Source: Streptomyces sp. P9-A2 (GTDB taxonomy: Bacteria > Actinomycetota > Actinomycetes > Streptomycetales > Streptomycetaceae). From it: a stretch of 64,000 bases of DNA. Below the pieces are notes generated by a model. It was not told the origin of the DNA and did not search any database. It was given only the letters and a program-made list of their open reading frames with translations. Positions 28,721 to 37,978 of the stretch are shown one piece after another. The number at the start of each line of letters is the position of its first letter. Positions within the stretch are counted from its first letter, which is position 1. The position numbers and the translations under genes are program-made. The stretch spans positions 6,634,001 to 6,698,000 of the forward strand of contig NZ_JAZIFX010000001.1 in the NCBI RefSeq assembly GCF_036634175.1, given 5' to 3'.

Positions 28721-29914
28721 CTTGTCTCCCGGGTCCAACGCAGCGGAGGTCAGCCCGAGCCACGCACGGACGGAGTCGTCGTGCTCGCCCAAGAGGGGCG
28801 GATGGGTGTGGTGCTCCCGGGCGCCGGCATACGGGTTGTCGTCGAAGCGCAAGGCCGGACCGGGCAGCTCGACCGGCCCGAGGGTGGGATGGTCGACCTC
28901 GACCAGCAGGCCCTGGGAACGGGTTTGGTCCCAGGCATAGACCTCGTCCAAGGTGCGTACCCGACCGGCGGGGACGCCCGCGTGCTCGAGCAGCTTCAGC
29001 CAGTGGTCGGCCGGCGCCCCCCGCAGCACGGTCTCCAACACTGCGGTCACGCGGTCGCGGTGCTGAACGCGCAACTGGTTGCTCGCAAAGCGCGGGTCCT
29101 CGACGAACAGATCCAGCACCTGGCACAGGCGCCGCCAGATCGCGTCGTTGCCGCAGGCGATTTGGATCGAGACATCGGCAGTGCGAAAGATGCCGTACGG
29201 CGCGATGGAGGGGTGGTGGTTCCCTTCCCCCGTGGGCACCTGACCGGCGACGGTGTACCGGGTGCCCTGGAAGGCGTGAGCGCCGACGATGCTCGAGAGC
29301 AGGCTGGCACGGACCACCCGACCGCGACCGGTGCGCTCGCGTTCGAAGAGGGCGGCCACGATTCCGTAGGCGCCGTTCATCCCCGCCAGCAGGTCACCGA
29401 TCGGAACACCCACCTTCGTCGGCTCGCCGGCTGGGCCAGTGAGGCTCATCAGGCCCGCCTCGCCCTGGGCGATCTGGTCGTAGCCCGCACGCTGCCATTC
29501 GGGCCCGTCGTGCCCGAAACCGGTCAGCGAACAGATCACCAGCCGCGGGTTCAGTTCGCGCAGACGCTGCTCGCCGAACCCCAGCCGCTCCAGCACCCCC
29601 GGCCGGAAGTTCTCCACCAGCACGTCGGCGACCTGGAGCAGCGCCGTGAGGAACGACCGACCCTCCTCGGACTTGAGGTTCGCGGTCACCGACTCCTTGT
29701 TCCGGTTGCACGAGAGGAAATAGGTCGAGATGCCGTCGTCGCCGACGAACGGCGGGCCCCAGTGGCGGCTGTCGTCCCCATCGGGGCTCTCCACCTTGAT
29801 CACCCGCGCCCCGAGATCCGCCAGCATCATCGTCGCCTGCGGCCCGGCGAGGGCTCGGCTCAGGTCGACGACCACTACTCCACTCAACGGCGCGATGTTG
29901 TGGGCCTGCGGCAC
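28694..29914 (-). CDS. Family III CoA-transferase (CaiB/BaiF)
   Basis: 406 residues from a GTG start at 29912-29914. Begins PLSGVVVVDLSRALAGPQATMMLADLGARVIKVE, then FLSCNRNKESVTANLKSEEGR, and GVPIGDLLAGMNGAYGI with the expected catalytic Asp; HHPSIAPYGIFRTADV follows. The family moves CoA between carboxylic acids through an aspartyl-CoA intermediate and could activate a branched or aromatic acid for the operon. It heads set B and is divergent from the LysR gene with a palindromic site between. A badly decayed relative is at 41511-42475. Confidence 0.86.
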   Translation of the reverse strand: MPQAHNIAPLSGVVVVDLSRALAGPQATMMLADLGARVIKVESPDGDDSRHWGPPFVGDDGISTYFLSCNRNKESVTANLKSEEGRSFLTALLQVADVLVENFRPGVLERLGFGEQRLRELNPRLVICSLTGFGHDGPEWQRAGYDQIAQGEAGLMSLTGPAGEPTKVGVPIGDLLAGMNGAYGIVAALFERERTGRGRVVRASLLSSIVGAHAFQGTRYTVAGQVPTGEGNHHPSIAPYGIFRTADVSIQIACGNDAIWRRLCQVLDLFVEDPRFASNQLRVQHRDRVTAVLETVLRGAPADHWLKLLEHAGVPAGRVRTLDEVYAWDQTRSQGLLVEVDHPTLGPVELPGPALRFDDNPYAGAREHHTHPPLLGEHDDSVRAWLGLTSAALDPGDKPWASTRPA

Positions 29915-29957
29915 GGCGACTCCCGAGAGTAGGTGGACAAGAACGCGGCGACGAGAA

Positions 29958-29979
29958 TTTGCTAGGACGCCCTAGTAAG
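29958..29979. promoter_or_regulatory. CTAGG/CCTAG operator between CoA-transferase and LysR genes
   Basis: The site gctaggacgccctagtaa has inverted halves CTAGG and CCTAG around a short centre. It lies 44 bp before the CoA-transferase GTG and about 85 bp before the probable LysR start. Read on the other strand it shares ggcgtcctag with the site at 19343-19364. A LysR site or a separate repressor site are both possible; the tight palindrome is more TetR/GntR-like. Confidence 0.5.
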
Positions 29980-30061
29980 TCTTCGGCAGCGCCTATCCCA
30001 TATGCCTTCGGCCCGAGGAGCAATGCCCAACCCTGCGGACTCACTCTGCAAGAATGCACGC

Positions 30062-30946
30062 GTGGCAGACCTGCGAACCGACGACCTACTGGTGCTGTTG
30101 GCCGTTGCCCGGCGCCGCACATTCAGCGCCGCCGCCCGAGACCTTCGGGTCGATCACACGACGGTGGCCCGGCGGGTACAAGCGCTCGAGGCTGCGATGG
30201 GCGGCCGACTGCTCGTCGAGGCGCCCGGTGGCTGGGAGCTGACCCCGTTGGGCGAGACCGCCTGCGAGGGCGCCCGGGCGGTCGAGGCCGCGGTCGCCTC
30301 CCTGAGCCGCGCCCCTCAAACCCGCGTGCTGCGGGGCCTGGTGCGCGTCACCGCCCCGGAGGTCTTCATGGCCGAGGTGGTGGCACCGGCCGCGGCGACG
30401 ATCAGCAAAGCGCATCCGGACGTACACCTCGAGCTGATCTCGATGACCCGGACGACACCGACTCACGGCCCGAGCGCTGACCTCGACATCGGAGTCACTC
30501 GCTCGGTCTCGCCCCGTCTGCACACCACTCGGCTTGCCGACTACCAGCTGGGACTGTTCGCTTCCCGCTCCTACCTCGAAACCCGTGGCCCCCTGCACTC
30601 CCGCGACGATCTGCGCGGTCACCTGCCCGTCTACTACGTGGAGTCGATGCTTCAGGTCGCAGACCTCGATCTCGTCGACCGGTTCTTCCCGGGCCGGCCG
30701 GGACTCCTAGGAGCGACAAGCGTCGCGGCACAGGTGGCCCTGGTAACGGCTGGAGCCGGGGTAGGCCTTCTGCCCGTGTACTTCGCCCGACGACATCGCG
30801 ACCTAGTACCAGTTCTCGAGAACGAGGCGGTTGCGAACCTCAGCTACTGGATGACCGGCCGCCCCGCCAACTTGCGTCGCGCGGAAGTCGCCGCCGTCAG
30901 CGACGCCATTGTTCGTCAGGCAAGGGCAAACCTCGGTGATGCCTGA
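30062..30946 (+). CDS. LysR-family transcriptional regulator
   Basis: 294 residues from the GTG at 30062 (VADLRTDDLLVLLAVARRRTFSAAARDLRVDHTTVARRVQALE, the LysR winged helix-turn-helix, read in parts); ATGs at 30002 and 30023 would add an atypical extension. The C-terminal two-lobed effector domain follows (LRGLVRVTAPEVFMAEVV, ADLDIGVTRS, GAGVGLLPVYFARRH). Divergent orientation to the CoA-transferase fits the usual LysR layout, controlling its neighbour in response to an acid or CoA-ester metabolite. Confidence 0.85.
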   Translation: MADLRTDDLLVLLAVARRRTFSAAARDLRVDHTTVARRVQALEAAMGGRLLVEAPGGWELTPLGETACEGARAVEAAVASLSRAPQTRVLRGLVRVTAPEVFMAEVVAPAAATISKAHPDVHLELISMTRTTPTHGPSADLDIGVTRSVSPRLHTTRLADYQLGLFASRSYLETRGPLHSRDDLRGHLPVYYVESMLQVADLDLVDRFFPGRPGLLGATSVAAQVALVTAGAGVGLLPVYFARRHRDLVPVLENEAVANLSYWMTGRPANLRRAEVAAVSDAIVRQARANLGDA

Positions 30947-31229
30947 TGCCCACCCGGCCGTGCCACTCAGTAACGGTGACGAGGTCTCGGCGACGGTACG
31001 GCTCCGCTTCCGGGTGGCAGTGGGGTCGAAGACGCGGCGGGGTCCCAGGAGCCGAAGGTCTTCCGGGTCAAGAACCCGTCGGCAGTTCTTCGGGGCACCA
31101 GCGCGGAGCGGTCCAGGCCGACGCTTCCTCGGTCAACAGGGACGCGTCGATGCTGCGGTATGAGAACATCGCGCGGCAGTTCCTGGCCCAGCGAGATGCC
31201 GGGACCTCCGCTTGGCAGGCCTGACCGGC
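30947..31229. other. Intergenic DNA without a recognisable gene
   Basis: Short frames here do not resemble proteins, apart from YENIARQFLAQRDA near 31163, which may be the decayed beginning of the integrase that follows. No terminator or promoter is convincing. Confidence 0.3.
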
Positions 31230-31924
31230 GCTGGACTCAGTTCCTTCCTCCTGGCCGAGTGCGATCGCTGCAGCATGGGCGCGGCCAAGGGCCGAGTCGC
31301 CGAGTTCCGTGCGCTGTTGCGCTACCTGTCCCTGCGCGGGCTCACCCCCACCCCGTTGGCGGCGACGATCCCGCCAGTGGCCGGCTAGGCATCACACCGG
31401 CCTCCCGCCGACCGTCTCAGCCGACGGCGTCCAGGCGTTGCTGGACAGTTGCGACCGTGGCACGCCAGGTGGGGTACGTGACTTCGCGATCATCACCCTG
31501 GTTGCCCGGCTTTGGTCTGCGCTCGATCGAAGTTGCCGGTGGAGTCGGGGGACATCAACTGGCGGGCCGGTGAGGCCACCATCCGCAGCAAGGCCCGCCG
31601 TCGCGACGCGATGACGCTGCCACGGAGGTCGGGCAGGCGGTGGCCGGCTACCTGGTCGGCGCGCGACTTGCAACAGACCCAGCACCGCGCAGGCTGTTCC
31701 TGACCTGTCGTGCTCGTCGTGCCCGCGCGGACCTCTTCGGGGACGTCGTGGAGCGGGCATGCCGACGTGTCGGCATGCCCCTGGTGGGACCACACCTCTC
31801 CAGCACTGTCAACAGTCACGCCCCGGCCCGACAGATGCTGACCCGCGGGGTGTTGCTGACCGATATCAGCCAGGTGCTGCGGCACCGCGACCTGGCCATC
31901 ACCGCACTCGCGACAGCGAATTAA
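31230..31924 (+). pseudogene. XerC/D-like tyrosine recombinase, decayed
   Basis: The core-binding and catalytic domains can be followed across several frames: SMGAAKGRVAEFRALLRYLSLRGLTP, ADGVQALLDSCDRGTPGGVRDFAIITLVARL, ESGDINWRAGEATIRSK, VGQAVAGYLVGARLATD, GDVVERACRRVGMPLVGPH and QMLTRGVLLTDISQVLRHRDLAITAL. At least three frameshifts and a stop at 31387 interrupt it. The expected HxLRH motif reads HLSSTVNSH and the terminal Tyr region ends ALATAN, so the active site is also damaged. Confidence 0.75.
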
Positions 31925-31941
31925 TCGGCATAGTTCCGGAA

Positions 31942-32175
31942 TCAGTCCAGGTTGATCCATGCCGACGTCGGCGCAGATCGACGAGCTCGGCTCCGCGCCG
32001 CTTGACGACACCGGCGCACAGCTTTGCGTCGACGACGGGCTCGGGCGACGCGAGCGCCGATCATTGCGGTCCACGACCGGTCGCCGGCACGAACGTCGAG
32101 TGGGACGGCGAGCAGCGCAGCTGTGTGGCGAACAGAGTCCGCCGCGTACACGCCGCGGAGATCTGACATCTTCAC
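31942..32175 (-). CDS. Short basic hypothetical frame, possibly a gene fragment
   Basis: 77 residues starting MKMSDLRGVYAADSVRHTAALLAVPLD, 9 bp after the stop of the dioxygenase gene, so it could be translated as the next gene of that operon. The C-terminal half is Arg-rich and reads like out-of-frame DNA. No family is recognised. It may be the truncated head of a lost catabolic gene cut by the integrase-associated rearrangement. Confidence 0.25.
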   Translation of the reverse strand: MKMSDLRGVYAADSVRHTAALLAVPLDVRAGDRSWTAMIGARVARARRRRKAVRRCRQAARSRARRSAPTSAWINLD

Positions 32176-32184
32176 ACTCCCGCG

Positions 32185-33144
32185 TCACACTCCTGCGGGT
32201 GCGAGGACGATGTCGAACCGGACGCGTGACCAGGTGCCGTCAATGACGCGTCCGTCGGGGGTCGGGGTGCCGGCAGCCTGGGGCTCGAACCTCTTGATCA
32301 GCGACTGCTTGACGCCGAAGACGGTGTCCTTCCACCCGATCGGGTCACCCTCGGGGAAGATGTGGGTCACCAGCGTGCGGGCGCCCTCGTGGCTGACCAT
32401 GAAGTGGAGGTGCGAGGCGCGCAGCGGGGAGCGGCCGACGGCGTCGAGCATCCTGCCGACCGGCCCGTCGTCGGGGATGGGGTACGGCGTCGGGGTGAGC
32501 CCCCAGAAGCGGTAGCTGCCGTCGGCCTCGGTGAACAGGTGCGCTCGCGCGGCCCGCTTCCCCGCGTCGTACTGCACGTCATACAGACCGGTCTCGTCGG
32601 CCTCCCACACCTCGATCCGCGCCCCGGCCAGCCGGTTGCCGTCGGTGTCGGTGACCGTGCCCTCGACCCAGCACGGCTCACCCGGTGCCTCGAATGCCAT
32701 GTCCCCGCCGTTGTCGATGGCGGGGGAGTCCTCGACGAAGAACGGCCCGAACACCGTTGCCTCGGTGGCATCGGCATAGGCGGCGTTGTTGACGTTGATG
32801 GTCTGCATCGACGCACCCAACGTGTCACTGAGGAGGATGAACTCCTGGCGCACGTCGTCGGTGATGTGCCCGGCCTTGGTGAGGAAGTCGATCGCGGCCC
32901 CCCACTCCTCTTCGGTCAACCGCACCTCGCGGATGAAGGAATGCAGGTGCTTGACGAGGGCGACCATCAACTCCTTCAGCCGCGGGTCCTCACACGCCTC
33001 GAAGGACGCCACCACATGGTCGACGAGCTGCTGCTCGACGGCCTGCTGCTCCGGGCTCACCTCTCGGAAGATCGTGCCGCGGGCATCCGCACCCGCAGTT
33101 TTGGGGTTCACCTGCGCGCGCTGTTTGGAAGCGGCGGTGGTCAT
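32185..33144 (-). CDS. Hydroxyquinol 1,2-dioxygenase (intradiol)
   Basis: 319 residues from the ATG at 33142-33144 overlapping the reductase stop. An N-terminal helical dimerisation domain ([26 protein letters not shown]) precedes the intradiol beta sandwich: [41 protein letters not shown] and [13 protein letters not shown], the last two holding the expected Tyr and His Fe(III) ligands. The HLHFMVS type and pairing with maleylacetate reductase favour hydroxyquinol over catechol. It would cleave hydroxyquinol with O2 to maleylacetate. Confidence 0.85.
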   Translation of the reverse strand: MTTAASKQRAQVNPKTAGADARGTIFREVSPEQQAVEQQLVDHVVASFEACEDPRLKELMVALVKHLHSFIREVRLTEEEWGAAIDFLTKAGHITDDVRQEFILLSDTLGASMQTINVNNAAYADATEATVFGPFFVEDSPAIDNGGDMAFEAPGEPCWVEGTVTDTDGNRLAGARIEVWEADETGLYDVQYDAGKRAARAHLFTEADGSYRFWGLTPTPYPIPDDGPVGRMLDAVGRSPLRASHLHFMVSHEGARTLVTHIFPEGDPIGWKDTVFGVKQSLIKRFEPQAAGTPTPDGRVIDGTWSRVRFDIVLAPAGV

Positions 33145-34193
33145 AGCTCGGCTCCTTCCCAGGCCGCGCGCAGAAGCGCGGTCAGGTTCTCGTCGGTGAC
33201 GGGGGTCGGGTTGTTGGCCGGGATCGCCGCCAGCACCGGGGCGACGGCCTTGGCGACGCCGTCCGCGGGCAGGCCGTAGTCCTTGAGCGCACGCGGCGCG
33301 TCCAGCCGCTCCCGCAACGCGCGCAGCCCCTCGGAGGCGGTCGCAGATCCGAACGCCGCCGCGATACGCCGCTCCGCCTCCGGCGCGTTGGGTGCGTTGA
33401 ACGCCAACACATACGGCAGCACGACCGCGTGAGTCTGGGCATGCGGGAGGTCGAACATCCCACCCAGGACGTGGCAGATCTTGTGGTGCATCCCGCTGCC
33501 GGCGGACGCGAACGCGACCGCCGCGAGGTAGGCACCATAGAGCGTCTGCTCGATCCCCTCCACACTCGCCGAGTCGGCCTTCACCCGCGGTAGCCCGGCC
33601 GCAAGGCCACGGATCGCCTCCTGCGCCATGGCCTGGTCGATCGGGTCCATCCGGGGGCCCCACATCGCGTCCACGCAGTGCGCGAGCGCGTTCAAACCAC
33701 TCGCAACCGTCATGTCGCCCGGCAGCGTCGTGAGCAGCGTAGCGTCGTAGACGATAGAGGCCGGCAAGACCTTCGGGTCCACACCGGTCGTCTTCGTCTC
33801 ACCGTCGGTCAGCCCCCACACGTTGGTGGCCTCGGATCCGGCGTACGTCGTCGGCACCGCCACGATCGGCAGGCCCGCAGTCAGCGCGACCGCCTTTGCG
33901 AGCCCCGTGGTCGATCCTCCACCGACCGACACGAGGACGTCCGCTTTGGCGGTGGCCGCGGCGTCACGCGCGCGGTCGGCCACCTGGACCGGAACATGCA
34001 TCACGACCTCGTCGTGCCGAAGGGCGACCGGCAGTACCTCTGCGATCGGGTCGGCCAGCTTTTTTTCGCGGTCGGACGCGATCAGCATGACCTTCGAAGC
34101 GCCGAGCGCCTCGACTTCGGCCTTGACCGCAGTCGCCGCCTCACCGGAGGCGAAGGTGACGCGCTGGGGAAGGGACTCGTGAGTGAATTTCAT
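33141..34193 (-). CDS. Maleylacetate reductase (iron-type alcohol dehydrogenase family)
   Basis: 350 residues from the ATG at 34191-34193 ([17 protein letters not shown]); the longer upstream frame is not protein-like. [19 protein letters not shown] is the NAD(P)-binding loop, followed by [31 protein letters not shown] and [29 protein letters not shown] with the conserved His residues. It reduces maleylacetate to 3-oxoadipate, the step after hydroxyquinol ring cleavage. It leads the operon with the dioxygenase (ATGA overlap) and is divergent from the transporter gene. Confidence 0.88.
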   Translation of the reverse strand: MKFTHESLPQRVTFASGEAATAVKAEVEALGASKVMLIASDREKKLADPIAEVLPVALRHDEVVMHVPVQVADRARDAAATAKADVLVSVGGGSTTGLAKAVALTAGLPIVAVPTTYAGSEATNVWGLTDGETKTTGVDPKVLPASIVYDATLLTTLPGDMTVASGLNALAHCVDAMWGPRMDPIDQAMAQEAIRGLAAGLPRVKADSASVEGIEQTLYGAYLAAVAFASAGSGMHHKICHVLGGMFDLPHAQTHAVVLPYVLAFNAPNAPEAERRIAAAFGSATASEGLRALRERLDAPRALKDYGLPADGVAKAVAPVLAAIPANNPTPVTDENLTALLRAAWEGAEL

Positions 34194-34271
34194 GGATTCC
34201 ACTCTCGCGATTATTGGACACAGGTGATGACACCGGCGAGGGTCCGACTCTCCGAAGCCCTGCCGAATCCT

Positions 34272-34305
34272 TGGACGAAGCGTCCAGCCATACGTGCTTG
34301 CACGT
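34272..34305. promoter_or_regulatory. Adjacent inverted repeats in the divergent promoter
   Basis: Two short perfect inverted repeats are close together: tggacg-aag-cgtcca (34272-34286) and acgtgc-tt-gcacgt (34292-34305). They sit in the 278-bp gap between the maleylacetate reductase and transporter genes, where a pathway regulator such as the PucR protein at 39550 would be expected to act. Short G+C-rich palindromes can occur by chance here. Confidence 0.35.
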
Positions 34306-34471
34306 GGTGCCATCGGAGAGCCAGCCGCCTGGCTGTATGTAATGGCCAATCCGCGAGGCAGCTTTCGTCCGGTCTGTACGTCGCTTCCCGCGAGTGCCTG
34401 CCCTCATTGTTGTCGTGCATCAGTTGTGACTGCCGTCACGCTGGCTGATTGTTTTAAGAGGGGACCCCTAC

Positions 34472-35872
34472 ATGGGAACAACCGCGGCTGTAAAGAGCCA
34501 GCGTCAGCAACTACGCCTGGCCGTCGTGTCCGGTTATCTGGGCACCACCATCGAGTACTACGACTTCCTGCTCTACGCCACGGCGTCGGCACTGGTCTTC
34601 GATAAAGTCTTCTTCTCAGACCTGAGCCCCGCACTGGCGACGATCGCAAGTCTGGGCACGCTGGCGGCGGGTTATATCGCCCGGCCGCTGGGCGGCGTGA
34701 TCTTCGGCCACTTCGGTGACCGAGTCAGCCGCAAGCGCATGCTGGTCCTGAGCATGACAATTATGGGTGTGGCCAGCACGCTCATTGGCCTGCTCCCGAC
34801 CTATGCATCGATCGGCGCGTGGGCCCCGGTGCTGTTGGTCTTCATGCGCGTGATCCAGGGCATCGCCGTTGGCGGCGAGTGGGGCGGCGCCGTTCTGATG
34901 GCGGCCGAGCATGCCACCTCCCGCCGCGGCCTCTGGGCCAGCTTCGGTAACGCCGGAGCTCCGAGCGGCATGGTGCTGTCGACCGCGATCCTGACGCTGT
35001 GCTCGGGGGCGATGAGCAATGCCGAGTTCATCAGCTGGGGGTGGCGCATCCCATTCCTGTTCAGCGCGGTGCTGCTGGTGATCGGCCTGGTCGTGCGGCT
35101 GCGGCTCGATGAGCCGCCTGCGTTCACCGGCGCCGTCAAGTCGGCCCCGTCCCGTCTGCCGTTGCTGGACGTACTGCGGCACCACCCGAAGAACCTCGCC
35201 CTCTCGATCGGTATGGGGGTCGGCTACTTCGTCTCCCAGGCCACTCTGACGACGTTCGTCATCGCCTACGCCGTCAACCACGGGTTCGAGCGGCAGACCG
35301 TGCTCAATGCACTGACGACGTCGTCAGTGGTCGCCGTGATCGCCACTCTCATCGCCGGCGGGCTCTCGGACCGCTTCGGTCGCCGCGCCCTCGTCGCCGC
35401 CGGCGCCGGCTCACTGGCCATCTGGTCCTTTGTTCTGTTCCCGCTCATCGACAGCGGCTCGACTGCCCTCCTCGTGCTGGCGGTCGTCGTCGGTCAGGGA
35501 ATTCTCCTGTCGTGCTGGTTCGGCCCGCTGGCGGCGTTGTACGCCGAGCTCTTCCCGACGCGGTACCGGTACACCGGCGCCTCGCTCGGCTTCCAGGTCT
35601 CGGCCATCGGCGGCGGCCTCGCCCCCGGCGTTTTCGCCTCTGTCGTTTCCTTCAGTGGCGGCCCGCTGATGGTCTCGATCATCATGGCGGTGCTTTGCCT
35701 GATCTCGATCGGCTGCGTCCTGGCGCTGCGAGAGACGTCGCGACTGAGCCTCGACGACCTGCACACCCCGGCGACCGATACAGCATCCGCCTCCGATCCC
35801 CTTCCGGCGCCGCCGGGTCTCGCCGGCGACGCCCAGGCCGAAGCCATCCTTCGCCGCGAGGTCCAGCAGTGA
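34472..35872 (+). CDS. MFS metabolite:H+ symporter for an organic or aromatic acid
   Basis: 466 residues with 12 predicted membrane segments; Shine-Dalgarno-like aagaggggacc about 8 bp before the ATG. SGYLGTTIEYYDFLLYATASALVF and ARPLGGVIFGHFGDRVSRKRML are the metabolite:H+ symporter (ShiA/ProP-like) signatures, with RVIQGIAVGGEWGGA following. The family imports small carboxylic acids. Coupling to an acyl ligase (GTGA overlap) suggests it brings in the acid that the ligase activates. Confidence 0.85.
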   Translation: MGTTAAVKSQRQQLRLAVVSGYLGTTIEYYDFLLYATASALVFDKVFFSDLSPALATIASLGTLAAGYIARPLGGVIFGHFGDRVSRKRMLVLSMTIMGVASTLIGLLPTYASIGAWAPVLLVFMRVIQGIAVGGEWGGAVLMAAEHATSRRGLWASFGNAGAPSGMVLSTAILTLCSGAMSNAEFISWGWRIPFLFSAVLLVIGLVVRLRLDEPPAFTGAVKSAPSRLPLLDVLRHHPKNLALSIGMGVGYFVSQATLTTFVIAYAVNHGFERQTVLNALTTSSVVAVIATLIAGGLSDRFGRRALVAAGAGSLAIWSFVLFPLIDSGSTALLVLAVVVGQGILLSCWFGPLAALYAELFPTRYRYTGASLGFQVSAIGGGLAPGVFASVVSFSGGPLMVSIIMAVLCLISIGCVLALRETSRLSLDDLHTPATDTASASDPLPAPPGLAGDAQAEAILRREVQQ

Positions 35873-37434
35873 CTCGGGACATCACCATGCATGCAGACAT
35901 CAACCCCGCCACGTCGGTCAGCAGGAACGCGAAGTACTTCCGTGACTCGAGCGCGCTCATCTACGCCGGCGGCAACCTCACCTACGGAGAGCTCGAGGAC
36001 CGCGCAGCGCGCGCTGCGTCCGTGTTCGCCGAGCACGGGATCGCGGCCGGCGACCGAGTCGCCTACCTCGGCATGAACAGCTCCGCCTACATCGTCACGA
36101 TGCTCGCATCGATGCGCCTCGGAGCGATCTATGTCCCGTTGAACTTCCGGCTCACGGCCCCCGAGCTCCGGTCAGCCCTCCAGCACAGCGGTGCCACGGT
36201 TCTGGTCGGCGAAGGCGCGTACGTCGACGCGATCGATGAGATCAAGGACCAGACGGCGCTGAAGGCACTCCTGCTCGTCGATGACGATCCGGAGGCGCCT
36301 GCGCAGGCGGGCCGGCGCCGATGGGAGAGTTGGAGTGAGCTGACCAAGGCGGCGACCGCCTGGGGGCCCGCGATCTCGCGGGATTTCGACGATCCGGCTG
36401 TCATCCTCTTCAGCAGCGGGTCGACCGGGCGACCGAAGGGCATTGTCCTGACCCACGGAAATCTGTGGTGGAACTCGCTCAACACCGATCTCCGAATGGA
36501 CACCCAGCGTCGCGACGTCACGCTCGCGGGCGCCCCGCTGTTCCACATCGGCGCGCTCAACAGCTTCACGCTGCGGTCGCTGGTCCGGGGCGGGACGGTC
36601 CTCATCCGACGCCGCTTCGACCCGGTCGACTTCCTCAACGATATCGAGAGCTACCAGGTCAAGACGACGTTCGCGGTGCCGACGATGCTTGACGCGCTCG
36701 AGGCGGTGCCGGACGCGTGGTCCCGCCTGTCAGGTCTGCGGACTCTCGTCGTCTCCGGCGCGCCGGTGCCACCCGAGCAGATCAGGCGGTTCGCCGAACG
36801 CGGGGTGCCGATCCAGCAGGCGTGGGGCGCCACGGAATTCGCTCCGACGGCTACCCACATGCCCGTGGAGGCCACGCTCGACAAGCCCGGCTCGGCGGGT
36901 GTTCCCATGCCCTACACCGAGGTACGCGTCGTCGACCCCGCAACCGGAGAGTTCGTCGAGCCCGGGACGCCGGGCGAACTGGTCGTACGCGGGCCGAACG
37001 TCACCCCTGGATACTGGGAGGACTCCGTTGCGACCGCGGCCGTGTTCGACGACGAGGGCTGGTTCCACTCGGGCGACATCGGCTATGAGGACGAGGACGG
37101 CTACTTCTTCATCATCGACCGCATCAAGGACGTCATCATCACCGGCGGCGAGAACGTCTACCCAGCAGAGGTGGAGCGCGTGCTCCGCGCTGTGCCGGGC
37201 GTCAGCGACGTGGCGGTGGTGGGGATGCCCGACAGGGAGTGGGGTGAGACGGTCGTTGCGGTCTGCTGCCTGACCGAAGGAGCCGAGGTCACCCTGGAGC
37301 GGGTTCGCGAGTACGCAGGCACCCAGATCGCCCGCTACAAACTGCCGCGACAGCTGGAGATCGTTGCGACGATGCCGCGGAATGCGACTGGGAAGCTCGA
37401 CAAGCCCGGGATCCGGGCACTGCTGCACAAGTGA
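35869..37434 (+). CDS. Acyl/aryl-CoA ligase (ANL superfamily)
   Basis: 521 residues from the GTG at 35869, which overlaps the transporter stop (GTGA); an ATG at 35887 is an alternative. ANL motifs: LFSSGSTGRPKGIVLTHGN near residue 190, APLFHIGALNSF, WGATEFAPT, GELVVRGPNVTPGYW, WFHSGDIGYEDEDGYF, IKDVIITGGENVYPAEVE and the catalytic Lys in NATGKLDKP. It forms CoA thioesters from carboxylic acids with ATP. Context suggests activation of an imported aromatic or side-chain acid ahead of the MaoC hydratase; the exact substrate is not readable. Confidence 0.85.
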   Translation: MTRDITMHADINPATSVSRNAKYFRDSSALIYAGGNLTYGELEDRAARAASVFAEHGIAAGDRVAYLGMNSSAYIVTMLASMRLGAIYVPLNFRLTAPELRSALQHSGATVLVGEGAYVDAIDEIKDQTALKALLLVDDDPEAPAQAGRRRWESWSELTKAATAWGPAISRDFDDPAVILFSSGSTGRPKGIVLTHGNLWWNSLNTDLRMDTQRRDVTLAGAPLFHIGALNSFTLRSLVRGGTVLIRRRFDPVDFLNDIESYQVKTTFAVPTMLDALEAVPDAWSRLSGLRTLVVSGAPVPPEQIRRFAERGVPIQQAWGATEFAPTATHMPVEATLDKPGSAGVPMPYTEVRVVDPATGEFVEPGTPGELVVRGPNVTPGYWEDSVATAAVFDDEGWFHSGDIGYEDEDGYFFIIDRIKDVIITGGENVYPAEVERVLRAVPGVSDVAVVGMPDREWGETVVAVCCLTEGAEVTLERVREYAGTQIARYKLPRQLEIVATMPRNATGKLDKPGIRALLHK

Positions 37435-37442
37435 CGAATGAA

Positions 37443-37480
37443 CGAGGGGGTCGGTGCCGGAACCGGCACCGACCCCCTCG
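37443..37480. terminator. Bidirectional intrinsic terminator
   Basis: An 18-bp perfect inverted repeat with a 2-nt centre: cgagggggtcggtgccgg at 37443-37460 and its complement at 37463-37480. It starts 9 bp after the ligase stop and ends 24 bp before the MaoC stop, exactly between convergent genes. It lacks a strong T-run, as is common in Streptomyces. Confidence 0.8.
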
Positions 37481-37503
37481 TGGTCTGCCTGGGGCAGTGT
37501 CGC

Positions 37504-37965
37504 TCACGCCTCGCCGTAGTAGCGCATCAGCATGTCGGCGGCACACGCCGGACGGGCGAAGCCATCGCCCTCGACCACACACCGCCATACGGCGTCGACC
37601 GCGTCCGCCGTCGGCTCCCGCAGCTCCGCGAGGTCGACGACGAGGCGTAGCTTCGACCCGGACGGCACTGCCTCGGGGAAGCGGACCTTCTCGAAGCCGT
37701 AGGCGAGGATCAGTCGGGTCCGGTCCACCCGGAAGATCTGCTGCAGCAACCCGCCGATGATGGCCAGCGAGTGGCCCCCGTGAGCGATCGTGCTGCCGAA
37801 CGGCGAGCTCGCCGCACGCTCGGGATCGGTATGGACCCAGTTGTGGTCGTAGCTGAGGTCAGCGAAAGTGTTGATCGCAGCCTGGTCGATCGTGACCCAG
37901 GCACTCTCGCCGATTCGCTCCCCGACGAGGGAGCGCAGTCCATCAAGGCCGTCGATGTGTCGCAT
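37504..37965 (-). CDS. MaoC-family (hot-dog) enoyl-CoA hydratase
   Basis: 153 residues, ATG at 37963-37965. The hydratase-2 signature is FADLSYDHNWVHTDPERA (Asp and His active-site positions) followed by PFGSTIAHGGHSLAIIGGLL. MaoC hydratases act on (R)-specific enoyl-CoA or related thioesters. The gene lies 13 bp downstream of the FAD monooxygenase gene on the same strand, so it belongs to that transcript. Together with the ligase it suggests CoA-dependent side-chain processing before ring hydroxylation. Confidence 0.83.
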   Translation of the reverse strand: MRHIDGLDGLRSLVGERIGESAWVTIDQAAINTFADLSYDHNWVHTDPERAASSPFGSTIAHGGHSLAIIGGLLQQIFRVDRTRLILAYGFEKVRFPEAVPSGSKLRLVVDLAELREPTADAVDAVWRCVVEGDGFARPACAADMLMRYYGEA

Positions 37966-37978
37966 CCGTGTGTCCTTG

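Noticed and set aside
29958..29979. Reading the palindrome as an IS terminal repeat
   Set aside because: It lies between two intact divergent genes with no transposase, and a matching copy sits in another divergent promoter, so an operator is more likely.
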